Source: Dryocosmus kuriphilus (taxonomy: Eukaryota > Arthropoda > Insecta > Hymenoptera > Cynipidae). From it: DNA of 64,000 nt. Both the position numbers and the translations under genes were made by a program. The stretch covers positions 172,028,711-172,092,710 of the forward strand of contig CM076193.1 in NCBI GenBank assembly GCA_038277395.1, given 5' to 3'. Numbering within the stretch: position 1 is the first letter of the stretch; every line of letters starts with the position of its first letter. Positions 36,043 to 47,900 of the stretch are shown one piece after another. A model generated the notes under the pieces. It was not told the origin of the DNA and made no database searches. It saw nothing but the letters and a program-made list of their open reading frames with translations.

Positions 36043-36115
36043 AATTGTTAATAGATGAGTAGATGAAGTATTACGTTATATTAGGAAGTGATAAAATACT
36101 TCCTTTATTATATTG

Positions 36116-37689
36116 CTAAGTGGAAGGTGCGTTAGATGTATTAGCAGCAGTGGGGGTAGGTAAAGATGTTTGAGGTAGATCGAAGTCGGATAGTAATGGT
36201 GCAAATTGGTTGACAAACTGCAACAAGAAGGAAAGCATCTGGTTCAACGTTTGCGCAAATTGTGGACGAAAGGCGTTCAACCTAGGATTTTCGGGTGGAT
36301 TGGAGGCTATGAACCTAAGATAAGATCCATTGACTGAGGGATCCGCGGTAGGACGCTGGTCCTTCATACCTGCTGAGAGTTGCCGAGCGCTGACACCTTG
36401 GCGAGCTTGTGGGATTCTCCACTGAATATTCGGCTTTGAAGTAGCTTGTGTGTAGGAACAGGCTCCTGGAGAAGTGGGCCTAACGCTTGAGCCAAGGGGT
36501 GAGTCCAGGTCAGCGTCACCCAATTGAGGAAAATTAGAGTAATTGAGATGAGGTGGGGGGGGGGGGGGGGGGGGGATGAGCAGTGGGCTTCATTGAAGAA
36601 TAAAGATCAAATGGTTGATTATTTGAAAGCGCCAGTTTCTGCTGTGCATAGTAGAGTTTAGATGCCTCTTTGATAGCGATATTCCTAAATGCGGCTATTT
36701 TTCTAATGTCCTGTTGTTCCTTGAATTTTTCACAAGGTTTGTCCCTTGCGAGGTGTGAACCTTTGCAATTCAGACAAACTGGTGGATCAGATTGTTTTGG
36801 GCAAGGAGCATCTGTGTTGTGCTGTTTGTCCCCGCAGTGAAGACACCTTGGATTCTTACATTGAGAGGCCACATGGCCGTAGCGGAAACAAGAGTAGCAC
36901 ATTTTGACAGGGGTGATATATGGGTCAACCCTGATACGAACCTCGAAAATATATACATATTCTGGAATCTCTTGTCCCTCAAAAGTGATTGCGACAGTTG
37001 GGGTATCGAATCTGATTATCCCTTTTTTGTGTGAAGCGGCGCACTTCTTTAATTAAGCAACCATTGCTTGTACTAGCAAAGCTTTTAATTTCCTCTGAGG
37101 GAATGCCAGTGGGAACATTCCTTATAATACCCTGTCTGGCGACTCTGTAGTCAGGGATAAAGGCGTTTAGTTTAGATTTACCGAGGATATGGTTATTAAG
37201 AACGATTTTGTTCGCATCTGGACCAGATTTGCACTCGACAAAAACACTGTTTTTATTACTTTTTTGAATATTCTTAATCATGTTGGGAAATGATTTGTGT
37301 AGAATACTACCGACAGACAATGGGTGAAGCGCTTCTTCTGAGGATTGAATTGTGACAAAGTAAGGGCCTTTGTTATTGGAGGTATACTTATTATTTGGAA
37401 CACCTTTGTGGATGCTAGCAGGTTGGTTATTACCATTGCACAGAACTTTACTTTTCTCCATGTGTGTCTCTTCCTGAGGACCATGTGGCTGTTCATGCGG
37501 TCTTTTTCTGGAAGTATTAACCAATTTGAGGTTAGGATCGGATGTATTTCTAGGAACGGTTTCACCAAGGTTCTTAAAAGGAACTGCTGGGCACATTTCC
37601 TGAGAGAAATGATTAAGAGACGTGTCCATGATTTCTGAGTTCAACTCAGAATTCCCCCCTTCCCCATTGGAGTCGTCGCCCTCCGGCAT
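36116..37689 (-). pseudogene. LINE ORF1 (gag-like nucleic-acid-binding protein), frameshifted
   Basis: It starts MPEGDDSNGEGGNSELNSEI at 37689. The first part has an RNA-binding-like region. The second frame (36902-36534) carries three zinc knuckles: CYSCFRYGHVASQC, CLHCGDKQHNTDAPC and CLNCKGSHLARDKPC. The third frame (36523-36116) is the Gln/Pro-rich C-terminus. The first frame change is near a homopolymer at about 37020-37026. The second is at a G-run of over 20 bases (about 36553-36575) that codes for Pro in the sense strand. These may be sequencing or slippage errors as well as real damage. Confidence 0.88.
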
Positions 37690-38600
37690 TTTGTGCTCGC
37701 GTGACCACGCGGGTCAGCGACGCGCAGAGGTTATATTCACCTACCTCACTGCTTTACGACTGGACAAAGTTGTATTTAGGATATACCGATGAACAGATTC
37801 CTTAATTTGTGGTTTTAGGGCCAACCACCTGCCTCAGGAGGCATAAATACTTGAAATTTTTGAAGAAAACAGCGCGCGATATACACTTGTACTTGTGGCA
37901 ACGGTTGTCACCGTTGTCCCCGAAATATAACGCGACATCACTTCTTCCCTACTCACGCCCAGCTCTATCCGACGGCAAGATAAATTTGTGTTCCCAGCAC
38001 TGATATATGTAATACCAGAGATGAAGTGGGAGATGACCGATGCTGTAGGATTTCTTGGTCAGGCCTGGTTACACGACTGTGAATGGTGTGAGAGTGAGGC
38101 AACATGAAGAGCCGAGCCGCCATGTTTTAGATGGGAGTTTTAGTAAAATACGGCGGGAGATTCAAATGTATTGTAGAAAAGAACTTAAAAATAGTAAGAA
38201 AAAACCTTTAAAATGCAATTTATTGTTAAAAAATTAATGTAATAAAATTTTAAAATGAATAATTTTCATGATGAATATTAATTTCATTAATCCAAATAAT
38301 TAAATACTTTTAAAAAAAGAAAGTCGGTGGAATTTCAAATATTTACATTTAAATGTTTTTAAAAAATGAATTAAAATATTTATTTTTTTTTTTGCGAAAG
38401 GAACCCTAAACGGATTTCGATTTAGAAATAAAATAAAATTGTTACACCAGATATGTTTTACACACGAAAGATTGCAGGTTGTGTAGGTGCGTGTGAGTGA
38501 CATATATAATGCAAGTTGCACGTAAGTACTTATAGTTGTCAAAGTTGTCCAAATAATACATATTATTATTGAATAGTGTTATAATTTTATCAAAAGAAAC

Positions 38601-38665
38601 ATGAGTGCACGTTGCTTTTATTGTGGCAAAAATGAAGGCTGCAAGGGATCCAGGTCTTTCCACAA
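38601..38665 (+). CDS. THAP transposon gene, exon 1
   Basis: MSARCFYCGKNEGCKGSRSF is followed by His and two bases of a split codon, then the donor GTAAGT. It supplies the first Cys pair of a THAP zinc finger and ends in phase with both exon copies downstream (38807 and 39293). Confidence 0.65.
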
Positions 38666-38806
38666 GTAAGTACATACAAGGTTTTAGAACTTGAGGTTAG
38701 GCTCATGTTTCTTTTACATGGTAATTATATATTATTTGCACATACCACCTGTTTTAGTGAATAAAAAAGAATAAACAAGCGTAATTTTTAACAAATTTTT
38801 TTGCAG

Positions 38807-39056
38807 ATTTCCATTAGATTTGAAGGAATGTGAACTGTAGATGCATCAAATGGGCTTAAAGGCAGATGTAGTCATTTCGAAAGAGTGGAGATTATGTTCA
38901 GATCATTTTGATAAGAAATGTTTATCTAGAAATGTTAACGACAGAGTCAGACTTCTATCAGGAAGTGTACCAAATAATTTTGGAAGACATTACCTCAAGG
39001 GTGTTTGCTGTGACAACCTCAAAATACGAGGATCAAATAAATCTTTTCGCAAATAA
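38807..39056 (+). pseudogene. THAP transposon gene, exon 2a
   Basis: After TTGCAG the frame reads KFPLDLKECEL, then a TAG where the conserved Trp is expected (38838-38840), then EWRLCSDHFDKKC and SGSVPNNF. This supplies the C-x2-H half of the THAP finger. The stop inactivates it. Confidence 0.65.
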
Positions 39057-39148
39057 ATCGTCGAGCATGAAATTTAAAAGAAATTACTTTTTTTAATATT
39101 TATCATATTCCTAATAAAATTTATGTTGATAATCATAATCTTAGTAAA

Positions 39149-39330
39149 TGTGTAACAATTTTTATTAAAATCATCTTTATAATACGGTAATCTACTATCT
39201 AGGTTTCCTTTAAAGAATGCAAAACTTCTAAAAAAATGTGTAACACAATTTTTATTAAAATCATCTTTATAATACTGTAATCTTCTTCTTAGGTTTCCTT
39301 TAAAGAATGCGAAACTTCTTAAAAAATGGT
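39149..39330 (+). repeat. tandem duplication of a splice acceptor region
   Basis: A unit of about 90 bases is present twice in direct order: 'tgtgtaacaatttttatta...' through 'aggtttcctttaaagaatg'. The duplication repeats the polypyrimidine-AG and the first codons of exon 2b. Only the second copy continues into the full exon. Confidence 0.7.
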
Positions 39331-39485
39331 TAGAAACTATAGATTTCGAAAATTTCTATGCTAATGAGAAAAGTCTGATTTCTGATGACCATTTTGAGAA
39401 GAAACGTCTTTATAATGGCATTAATGGTTACGTAGGCCTAAAAGTTAAATCGTTTCCTAGTTTATTTTCGAAAACCAGTTTACAG
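39293..39485 (+). pseudogene. THAP transposon gene, exon 2b (second THAP half)
   Basis: After CTTAG the frame reads FPLKNAKLLKKWLETIDF, then LISDDHFEKKRLYNG and VKSFPSLFSKTSLQ, and a GTAGGT donor follows. It aligns with exon 2a and keeps the Trp and His but has lost the paired Cys (SDDH). Exon 1 fits it in phase. It appears to be a diverged duplicate of exon 2a. Confidence 0.6.
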
Positions 39486-39639
39486 GTAGGTTTTATTTTC
39501 TTCTTCAGATGCAAAATTTAAATGTAATAGTTGAATATATGTATTACTTTCATTTTGAAAAAATCCATTTCCTAAAATTCTAAAAATAATATTATTGTAT
39601 TTTGAAAACTTGACAATTTATAAGTAATAAAATATTTAG

Positions 39640-39849
39640 AGCCTCAGTGGTAGAATATATGTCTTGTAAATTGTTGTATAATATAGATGATAATGAAACA
39701 GTACCAATTGAAGACAATAATAATAGTGAGCTGATTAATGAAGCTAATGAAAGCTATGAAAGTCAGAGAAACAGGGAAACCTCAGAGTCACCTGTAAAAA
39801 ATAAAAAAAGGTTTCCACAGAAGAATTGCCAGATCCAAAACATTTAAAA
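39640..39849 (+). pseudogene. possible downstream exon of the THAP transposon gene
   Basis: An acceptor-like ATTTAG precedes a frame rich in Asn, Glu and Ser (ETVPIEDNNNSELINEANES), ending NCQIQNI at TAA. It is acidic and low in complexity, like linkers after THAP domains. No catalytic domain follows, so the element looks non-autonomous. Confidence 0.35.
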
Positions 39850-41018
39850 CTAATGGAACCTGAAGGTAAATATTATCCAGTCTTTATAAATATTTCAAAA
39901 ATATTAAAATCTTATATATTTTTAGATAATAGACATTGTTCAGGGGATAGGACCTATATTTTCTTCTGTTTCATACTATCTTTCTTCTTCTGGCTTGTTG
40001 CTTATTATTACCTACATAGTTCAATTTAGTGTGATATTTATTGTTTGCTTCTATAAGAATCAAAGTTTCATATTTGCATTTGATGCTTGCATGCATAAAT
40101 TGTATGTTTTTACAATAAAATTTCCTTCTTTCAATATTTCTTTTGTTATATTTAATTTACAACTTCTAATTAACTGTATATTGTTAATTATCTAAATTTA
40201 TAGTATATATGTAATTATAATTACATACATACTTTTTTTCAGCTGCAGAAAATCATTTTACCACATCAAGTATAAGGCATAATGGGATATTTAAATGAAA
40301 GAGAGTAATGATGTATTTTATTTATATTTTATATTTTTTTTATAGATCACTATACTCATATAGGTTATTTTATAAATTATTATTAGTATCCATTTTTATT
40401 AGATACTATATAATTGTGCATATTATTGTATAATATTAATTTTAATTTTTGCCTTTGTAGTTATTAAATTAATTTAATTAACATAATTTTATCTTATTCC
40501 ACAATTTAAATTTGTGCACTGTGTCTTTGAACAGAAAAGATAAATAAATATTATAATCCTATCGGTTTTCTTTTGTTATAAATGATTCATTATTTTTATT
40601 ATTGAAATTAATATCTTTTATCTTTAAATTGATAACAATAAATTGCATTTTAAAGGTTTTTTCTTACTATTTTTAAGTTCTTTTCTATAATACATTTGAA
40701 TCTTTTGCCATATTTCATTAAAAATCCCATATAAAACATGGCGGCTCGGCTCTACAAGTTGCCTCACGATCTCACCATTCGGTCGTGTATCCAGTGTATT
40801 ATATATATCAGTGGTTCCCAGCGATGCCAGCCTTGAAGGCTGAAACTAATCCGCAAGCCGGCGCCACCTCTTGCCTCTACTATGACGCAGTGTTTTGCAT
40901 GGTTCATGGACAAATATAAATAAGAAACAGAAAAATATAAATATTTCCTGATTCCAAGTAATTGTTTTTATCATTGCTGAAATTTAGTGTTTTAGTGCAT
41001 ATTTTTTAAATCATAAAG

Positions 41019-41234
41019 ATGAGTGTTCGTAAAGGTAGTCGGTGTGTCGTTCCTAATTGCAAGTCAGGTTAAGCTTCCTGCAAGGAGAAAGTAACTTTAA
41101 TTTCGGTACCGACAGACGAAAAAACTGTCAAAAAATGGCAAAGTGTAATTCCTCGAAAAGATTTTACTTTAAAAAGTGGTCAAGTTGTATGTCAAAAACA
41201 CTTTTCAACAAATGACATTGTTTGGAATTTATAG
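41019..41234 (+). pseudogene. THAP zinc-finger domain relic
   Basis: The frame from ATG 41019 gives CVVPNCKSG, a TAA, then VTLISVPTDEKTVKKWQSV and VVCQKHFSTNDIVW before TAG. It keeps C-x4-C, Trp and C-x2-H-F, so only one in-frame stop breaks an otherwise whole THAP domain. It resembles the relic at 14.6-14.8 kb more than the split THAP gene at 38.6 kb. Confidence 0.7.
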
Positions 41235-41772
41235 TGAGGTAGCAAAATGTTAAGAACAGCATTATTTCCTAATATTGAACAATCATTTACAATTTAAATA
41301 TTCTCTTCTATCAATAATGTTCCGAAACATTTAAAAATAAATTTAAGCGCGCCAACTATTTCACATCTCTGGCACTGGGGCTGGTTCGAGTGCCAGAGGT
41401 TCGGAAGTGGTGGGGGGTAGACTCCACCCTCCTGGTGCCGTCCTGCCCGAAAGTTCAACAATGGTCAGACATTTTGGTAGGTTACTATATTATGTGCGAA
41501 TATGCAATCGCCATTTTGTGTCCTGATGGATAAGCGGAAAATGCTTGTGATCAGCCCCCTGGCACTCGATTCGCGGTGGCCACGAAAATGCGGACTCTGG
41601 TGGCCACTTAACAAAGCTCTACGTGCAGACTGGTCATGTTTGTGTATCATGTAAAATACAGTCTGATTACACTATTTTTACGTTTAATTTTTATAAAAAG
41701 TGGTGACCAGCGTAAACACCGAGTATAATACATTGTTTGAGTGTTGCATTATAATAGCGGCAAGTATTCATA

Positions 41773-42296
41773 TTGTAATATTCATAGGCAGAGCAGCAAT
41801 AAAATAAATTGTGCATGATGCTTATAGGTTCTTTTGGTGTTTCATACGTTAAGAAAATGATAATTAGATAATTATTAATGTCTTGTCCACAAATATTATT
41901 AATAATGTTGTAAGTTATCTAAAAAAAATTATAAATTGTTTGTAAGATCATATGGAAATTCCTTTTTTTTTTCGTTTCACAATCAACCAGCTCCACGCTA
42001 CACATATGCTTTGAAAATCCTCCCCTATTTTTTTAAAATGATCACAACAATGAAAAAATCATTTCAATCATTTAATACAAACAATTTACAAGATTAAGAT
42101 TACATTTACTGACAATACAATATTTTTCTTTCTTTCAAAAGTGACACAAGAGCCTAACCTATAAGCATCTTCACAAATTTCCTTTTTATCAACTCTATAC
42201 CCATGCATAATGATCTGAATACTGACCGTTATTGTAATTCAACATTTAAACAATACATTTTATACTGCTTTTAATCGGAACATCAGTTTTGTTCAC
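41773..42296 (+). repeat. ~520-bp direct repeat, copy 1
   Basis: It matches 42992-43512 along its length, from 'ttgtaatattcataggcaga' to 'acatca(g/c)tttt', at perhaps 80% identity with small indels. It is non-coding. Confidence 0.75.
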
Positions 42297-42518
42297 AAAG
42301 TACCACAAGGAGACCTCTCGCCTATGGTGAAGTCTGGCCAAAAACGCCTCACAACCGGGGGTCAGCTACATACCTACATCGGACATTTCTTGTCGACTGT
42401 CGAGAGCGCTCCCTGCGGAAAATATCGGAAATACGCTATCACGCGACCGACGACACTTCGTTCTGATTTTGTCACATGTCGTACATAAACTATACATTAT
42501 CAACTCAATCGACGGATA

Positions 42519-42985
42519 TATATATATATATATAATACACTGGATACGACACGCAATGGAACGGCTTGTGATGACTTCACTGGCGAAAGCGGCCATACTT
42601 TAGTTTAGTAATTTTCGTAGAAAAAGGCGGCAGATCCAAATGCGCTATGAAAAAGAACATAAAAATAGTAATAAATAAAAATATAAAATATTAATAAAAC
42701 ATGTAAAATTTATTTTATTGCTTATGAGTCAATGTCATTAAATTTTAAAGTCAATAAAATTTGAATAAAACGTTATTAATTAAATATTAAAGTATGAGGC
42801 GTTTGCTCTAGAAGATTGTTTGCGAGATGCAGTGAGATGCAGCGAGATGTGGGCGAGGTAAACTGATGTTTTATTCTTTGAAGTGGTATTTTTTATTCGT
42901 TTTATTCGTTGAAGTGATAAAAAGTTTTTGAGAACCATGACTGTAACGTGTTTGTATTGTGGTAAAATGAAAAAAGCAGCGGATT
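42519..42985 (+). mobile_element. left end and exon-1 relic of a second THAP-type element
   Basis: An AT microsatellite and 'aatacactggatac' are followed by sequence matching the terminal repeat of the element at 38.0-40.8 kb ('aaaaagaacataaaaatagta'). At 42938 ATGACTGTAACGTGT encodes MTVTCLYCGKMKKAAD*, a decayed copy of THAP exon 1. Copy 2 of the direct repeat begins immediately afterward, and no right end was found. Confidence 0.5.
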
Positions 42986-42991
42986 GAGGTG

Positions 42992-43512
42992 TTGTAATAT
43001 TCATAGGCAGAGCAGCAATAAAATAAATTGTGGCTGATGCTTATAGGTTCGTTTGTTGTGTCATACGTTAAAAAAAATTATAATTAGACAATTATTAATG
43101 TACTGTCCACAATTATTATTAAAATATTGTAAGTTGTTTGAAAAATTGTAAATTGTTTGTAAAATTATATGGAAATATCTTTTTTTCGTTTCAAAATCAG
43201 CAAGCTCCACACTTCACATATGCTTTGAAAATTTCTTCCCTATTTTTTAAAATTGATTATAACAATAAAAAAATCATTTCACTCGTTTTATACAAAAAAT
43301 TTACCAGATTTATATGAATAATTAATGACAGAAAAACAATAATATTTTTCTGCTTCCAAATATGACACAAGAACCTAACCAGTAAGCATTTTCACAACAT
43401 GCCTTTTGTGCTTCTCTACCAGTGTATATATATGTGACTACTGAATTTTATTGGAATTCAACATTTAAACAATATATTTCACACTACTTTTAAGCCGGAC
43501 ATCACTTTTGAT
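42992..43512 (+). repeat. ~520-bp direct repeat, copy 2
   Basis: This is the second copy of 41773-42296, about 1.2 kb downstream in the same orientation. It could reflect a segmental tandem duplication or two insertions of one non-autonomous element. Confidence 0.75.
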
Positions 43513-43867
43513 CAATATTAATCGCTATCAATTACCAGGCTACTTGTAAACATTACAAATAGAGCCTGCATTCAGACCACGTGTTGCAATGAGACCAATC
43601 AGATGATTGCGATTGCAGCGCCTCTGTAGTTCGTGTCCTCCGCGAATAGCTGTGGTCACTGTGGCGAATATATGCCATACCAGTTGAGTAGTACAGAAAT
43701 AAGCCGACTGATAGCGCAGCTACTCTTCGGCCTGGGTTTTACGTCAACTGTTATAAAATAAACAAACAAATTAATTTTTAAAATAGTCAATTTCTGTTTA
43801 TTTGTGATTGTGGGTAATAAAAATTGAACATTGTTAAATATTAATATTATTATTAATATTATTAAAA

Positions 43868-44178
43868 TGCCGCGGTATAAAGGACATAGTTGTACATTAC
43901 CGTTTTGTAATTGGGGTAGGAACCGAATTCTGGAAAATTCTATCCAAACCCAAAATATGTATAATTTAATTATCGAGCATGGCCCTCTTTTTCAGAAACA
44001 TTGCGAGAAAAAAAACTGTTTCGATCTTATTTTAAGAGAATTCTCATCCGAGGAAATCAAACTCTACCTTTCCTGTAACCCACGTGTTAAGAATGTAAGC
44101 AAAATATTGAATATGCTCGTAATAAAATATTACGGAAAAACTCTCTTTCTCTCACTCTTATATGTGACAGTAGGATAA
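43868..44178 (+). CDS. hypothetical short ORF
   Basis: MPRYKGHSCTLPFCNWGRNR opens a ~100-codon frame that runs to TAG/TAA near 44176. A donor-like AATGTAAGC lies at 44093. The C-x4-C pair recalls the start of a THAP finger, but no matching second half is seen. It may be another relic or a first exon, and it is weakly supported. Confidence 0.25.
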
Positions 44179-44762
44179 GTTTATCTCATTCAAAAAGCTT
44201 CTGGATATTTTTCTCGGAAAGTTTCTCGAATGAGACGAACTTTTGTTATTGTCACATGCTAGAGTGAGAAGAAAAGATTTTTATCCAAAAGTGGTCTGAT
44301 TGTACCTTAAGAGGTACCCTTTATATCCTGATGCGCATTCCTGGTATCTAGGGAACGTGGTATAATGCTGAAAAGTACACCACAGTTTACCGTCTATGTC
44401 TATATCATTATCGACACCTATATAACCATATATAACCTCAAAACCTCAAGCCTGTCAAATGGTTGAACGGGTTAAACTAGACAAAACTAGATGAAAATCA
44501 ATGAAAGCTACAAAGCTGTGAATCTCCGAACAATGAAACGAAATTGTCGAAAATATAATTCTCTTTTTCTTCTTTTAAATTCTAAATAGATTGTATAATA
44601 CATTGGTTAATTAGTCCATTTGTCAATAAAAAGAGGGTGGTAGTTTTCTTCGTTTTGTGGTAATGGAAAGTGATCGTGAACTGAAATTAATTTTCCTTCA
44701 TAATAAATAAGTGTGTAAATATGTGAATTCATAGAGATTGCGGAATTTAAATACGAAATACG

Positions 44763-44919
44763 ATGGCACAGTGCAAGTTAACTCCTCGGGAGTTTATCGT
44801 AAATACATTTTCACCTCAAGTAGCCGCAGTTTGTTCAAACAATGCCGAGGCAACTTGTCAAAAAAACAATTTATCATTTATCGAACTCCTCCAACCTTTT
44901 TGTAGGCTCAACAGCGAAG
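44763..44919 (+). CDS. TRAPPC8: TRAPPC8 exon 1 (start)
   Basis: ATG 44763 gives MAQCKLTPREFIVNTFSPQV, close to the known MAQC start of animal TRAPPC8. Donor GTATGT is at 44920, and one base of the last codon is carried to exon 2. Confidence 0.93.
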
Positions 44920-47900
44920 GTATGTTATTTTTTTGTAATGGCATATTACAGGCATTTTTGCGAAAAAATGCTATAGGAAAGTCAGTACAAAATCATCCCC
45001 CTTTTCCCCCTTAAATTTGAAAAATCCCCTAAATCGAGTACTTTGACCCAATCCCCATTTTCACAAATTTTTTATTCATATTGTAAAAAAACAAATCATA
45101 AACAGATTTTTATGACTTAAAAAAAGGTAAAAACCATAATTTTCTTCCTTCTAACTCAATTTTAAGGTTAAAACAAGAAATTCCGTCCTGTAATTCAGAG
45201 AAAATATATATACCAAAATTCCCTTAATTCCAAATCATTGAAAACGTTAAAAAAAAAAGGTTACAAACCCAAATTTCCTTCCTACCTGCTGAAGTTCAAT
45301 AGAAAATGAAAAATTTTCAATAATCACAAATTAATTGTTCAAAGCTATTTGCCTTATTTTATATAAAATAATAAATTTTCAAGTTACCTTTCACTTTATT
45401 TTATATAAAATATAAATTTTCAATTGACCTTTCAGCTTATTCTATATAAAATATTAAAAATTTTCAAGTGACCTTTCACCTTATTTTAAAGAAACTCATA
45501 AATTTTCAAGTGACGTTTCGCCTTATTTTAAAGAAAATATAAATTTTTAAGTGACCTTCCACCTTATTTTGTATAAAATATAAATTTTCAAGTCACCTTT
45601 CGCCTTATTTTATAGAAAATAATAAATTTTCTAATGACCTTTCACCTTATTGTATATAAAATATAAATTTTCAATTGACCTTTCAGCTTATTCTATATAA
45701 AATAATAAATTCTCGAGTGACCTTTCACATTATTTTAAAGAAAATCATAAATTTTCAAGTGACTTTTCGCCTTATTTTATATAAAATGATAAATTTTGAA
45801 GTGCCTTTCGCGTTATTTTAAAGAAAATATAAATTTTCAAGTGACCTTTCACCTTATTTTATATAAAATATTAATTTTGAAGTGTCTTTTTGACTTATTT
45901 TATGGAAGATATAAATTGTCATGTGACCCTTCACCTTATTTTATATAAAATAATAAATTTTCAAGAGACCTTTCACCTTATATTGTATAAAATAAAAAAT
46001 TTCTAATTGACTTTTTTCACCTTATTTTCAAGAAAATCATAAATTTGCAAGTGACATTTCGCGTTATTTTAAAGAATATATCAATTTCCAAGTGACCTTT
46101 CACCTGATTTTATATAAAATATAAATTTTAAAGTGACCTTTCACCTTATTTTATATAAATTATAAATTTTGAAGTGTCTTTTCGCCTTATTTTAAAGAAG
46201 ATATAAATTTTCAAGTGACCGCTCACCTTATTTTATGTAAAATAATAAATTTTAAAGAGACCTTTCACCTTATTTTAAAAAAAAATACAAATTTTCAAGT
46301 GATCTTTCACCTTATTTTATATAAAATATAAATTTTTCAGTGACCTTTCACATTGTTTGAAAGAAAATACAAATTTTCAAGTGACTTCACATTATTTTAT
46401 ATAAAATGTAAATTTTCAAGTGATCTTTCACCTTATTTTATATCAAATATAAATTTTGAAGTATCTTTTCGCCTTATTTTAAAGAATATATCAATTTTCA
46501 AGTGACCTTTCACCTATTTTAAAGAAAATATAGATTTTCAATTGACCGTTCACCTTATTTTATATAGAATATAAATTTTGAAGTGACCTTTCGCCTTATT
46601 TTAAAGAAAATCATAAATTTTCAAGTGAGCTTTCACCTTATTTTATATAAAATATAAATTTTGAAGTGTCTTTTCGCCTTATTTTAAAGAATATATAAAT
46701 TTTTTCAAGTGACCTTTCACCTTATTTTATATAAAATATAAATTTTCAAGTGACCTTCCACCTTATTTTATGTAAAATAATAAATTTTCAAGTGACCTTT
46801 CACCTTATTTTAAAGAAAATATACATTTTTAAGTGACCTTTCACCTTATTTTAAAGAAAATACATATTTTCAAATGACCTTTCACCTTATTTTATATAAA
46901 ATATAAATTTTCAAGTGACCCTTCACATTATTTTATATAAAATATAAATTTTCAGGTGACCTTTCACCTTATTTTATATAGAATATAAATTTTGAAGTGA
47001 CCTTTCGCCTTATTTTTAAGAAAATGATAAATTTTCAAATGACCTTTCACCTTACTTTACATAAAATATAAATTTTGAAGTGTCTTTTCGCCTTATTTTA
47101 AAGAATATATCAATTTTCAAGTGACCTTTCACCTTATTTTAAAGAAATAATCAATTTTTAAGTGACCTTTCACCTTATTTTAAAGAAAATACATATTTTC
47201 AAATAACCTTTCACCTTATTTTATATAAAATATAAATTTTCAAGTCACCTTTCACATTATTTTATATAAAATATAAATTTTCAAGTGACCTTTCACTTTC
47301 TTTTATATAAAATAATAAATTTTCAAGTGACCTTTCACCTTATTTTAAAGAAATAATAAATTTTGAAGTATCCTTTCGCCTTATTTTAAATAAAATCATA
47401 AATTTTGAAGTCACTTTTCACCTTATTTTATATAAAATATAAATTTTGAAGTATCTTTTCCCCTTATTTTAAAGAATATATAAATTTTCAAGTGACCATT
47501 CATCTTATTTTAAAGAAAATATAAATTTTAAAATGACCTTTCACCTTATTTTAAAGAAACCATACATTTTCAAGTGACTTTTCATCTTATTTTAAAGAAA
47601 CTATAAATTTTCAAGGGACTTTTCACCTTTTTTGAAAGAAACTATAAATTTTCAAGTGACCTTTCACCGTATTTTATAGAAAATAATAAATATTTTAAAA
47701 ATATTTTAGTAGATTTTACAAAATTTTCAAATTATTTCATAAAGATTTTAAATGTTTCACGATTTCAAAGCATATTAAAATATTTCACAAATTTTATATA
47801 AAATAATAAATTTTCAAGTGACTTTTCGCCTTATTTTATATAAAATAAATTTTGAAGTGCCTTTCGCGTTATTTTAAAGAAAATATACATTTTCAAGTGA

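Larger units (their letters stand above)
31934..37920 (-). mobile_element. full-length I/Jockey-type non-LTR retrotransposon
   Basis: An exact 11-bp duplication 'cgaaatataac' flanks it (31923-31933 and 37921-37931). The 5' end (minus strand) begins 'ggggacaacggtgacaac', and the 3' end is a (GAA)n-like tail. It carries ORF1 (gag with CCHC knuckles) and ORF2 (endonuclease, reverse transcriptase, RNase H, C-terminal finger). At 5,987 bp it looks complete, though broken by two nonsense codons and several single-base shifts. Confidence 0.93.
37998..40813 (+). mobile_element. DNA transposon with long inverted repeats, 8-bp target duplication and a THAP protein
   Basis: The inverted arms 37998-38227 and 40633-40813 both begin 'cactgatatat' and share 'gagccgagccgccatgtttt' and 'gaacttaaaaatagtaagaa'. 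The left arm carries an extra ~30 bases. The 8-bp 'gttcccag' is duplicated at 37990-37997 and 40814-40821. An 8-bp duplication, CA..TG ends and a THAP N-terminus fit the P-element superfamily; hAT also makes 8-bp duplications, so this is inference. A related left end recurs near 42519. Confidence 0.82.
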
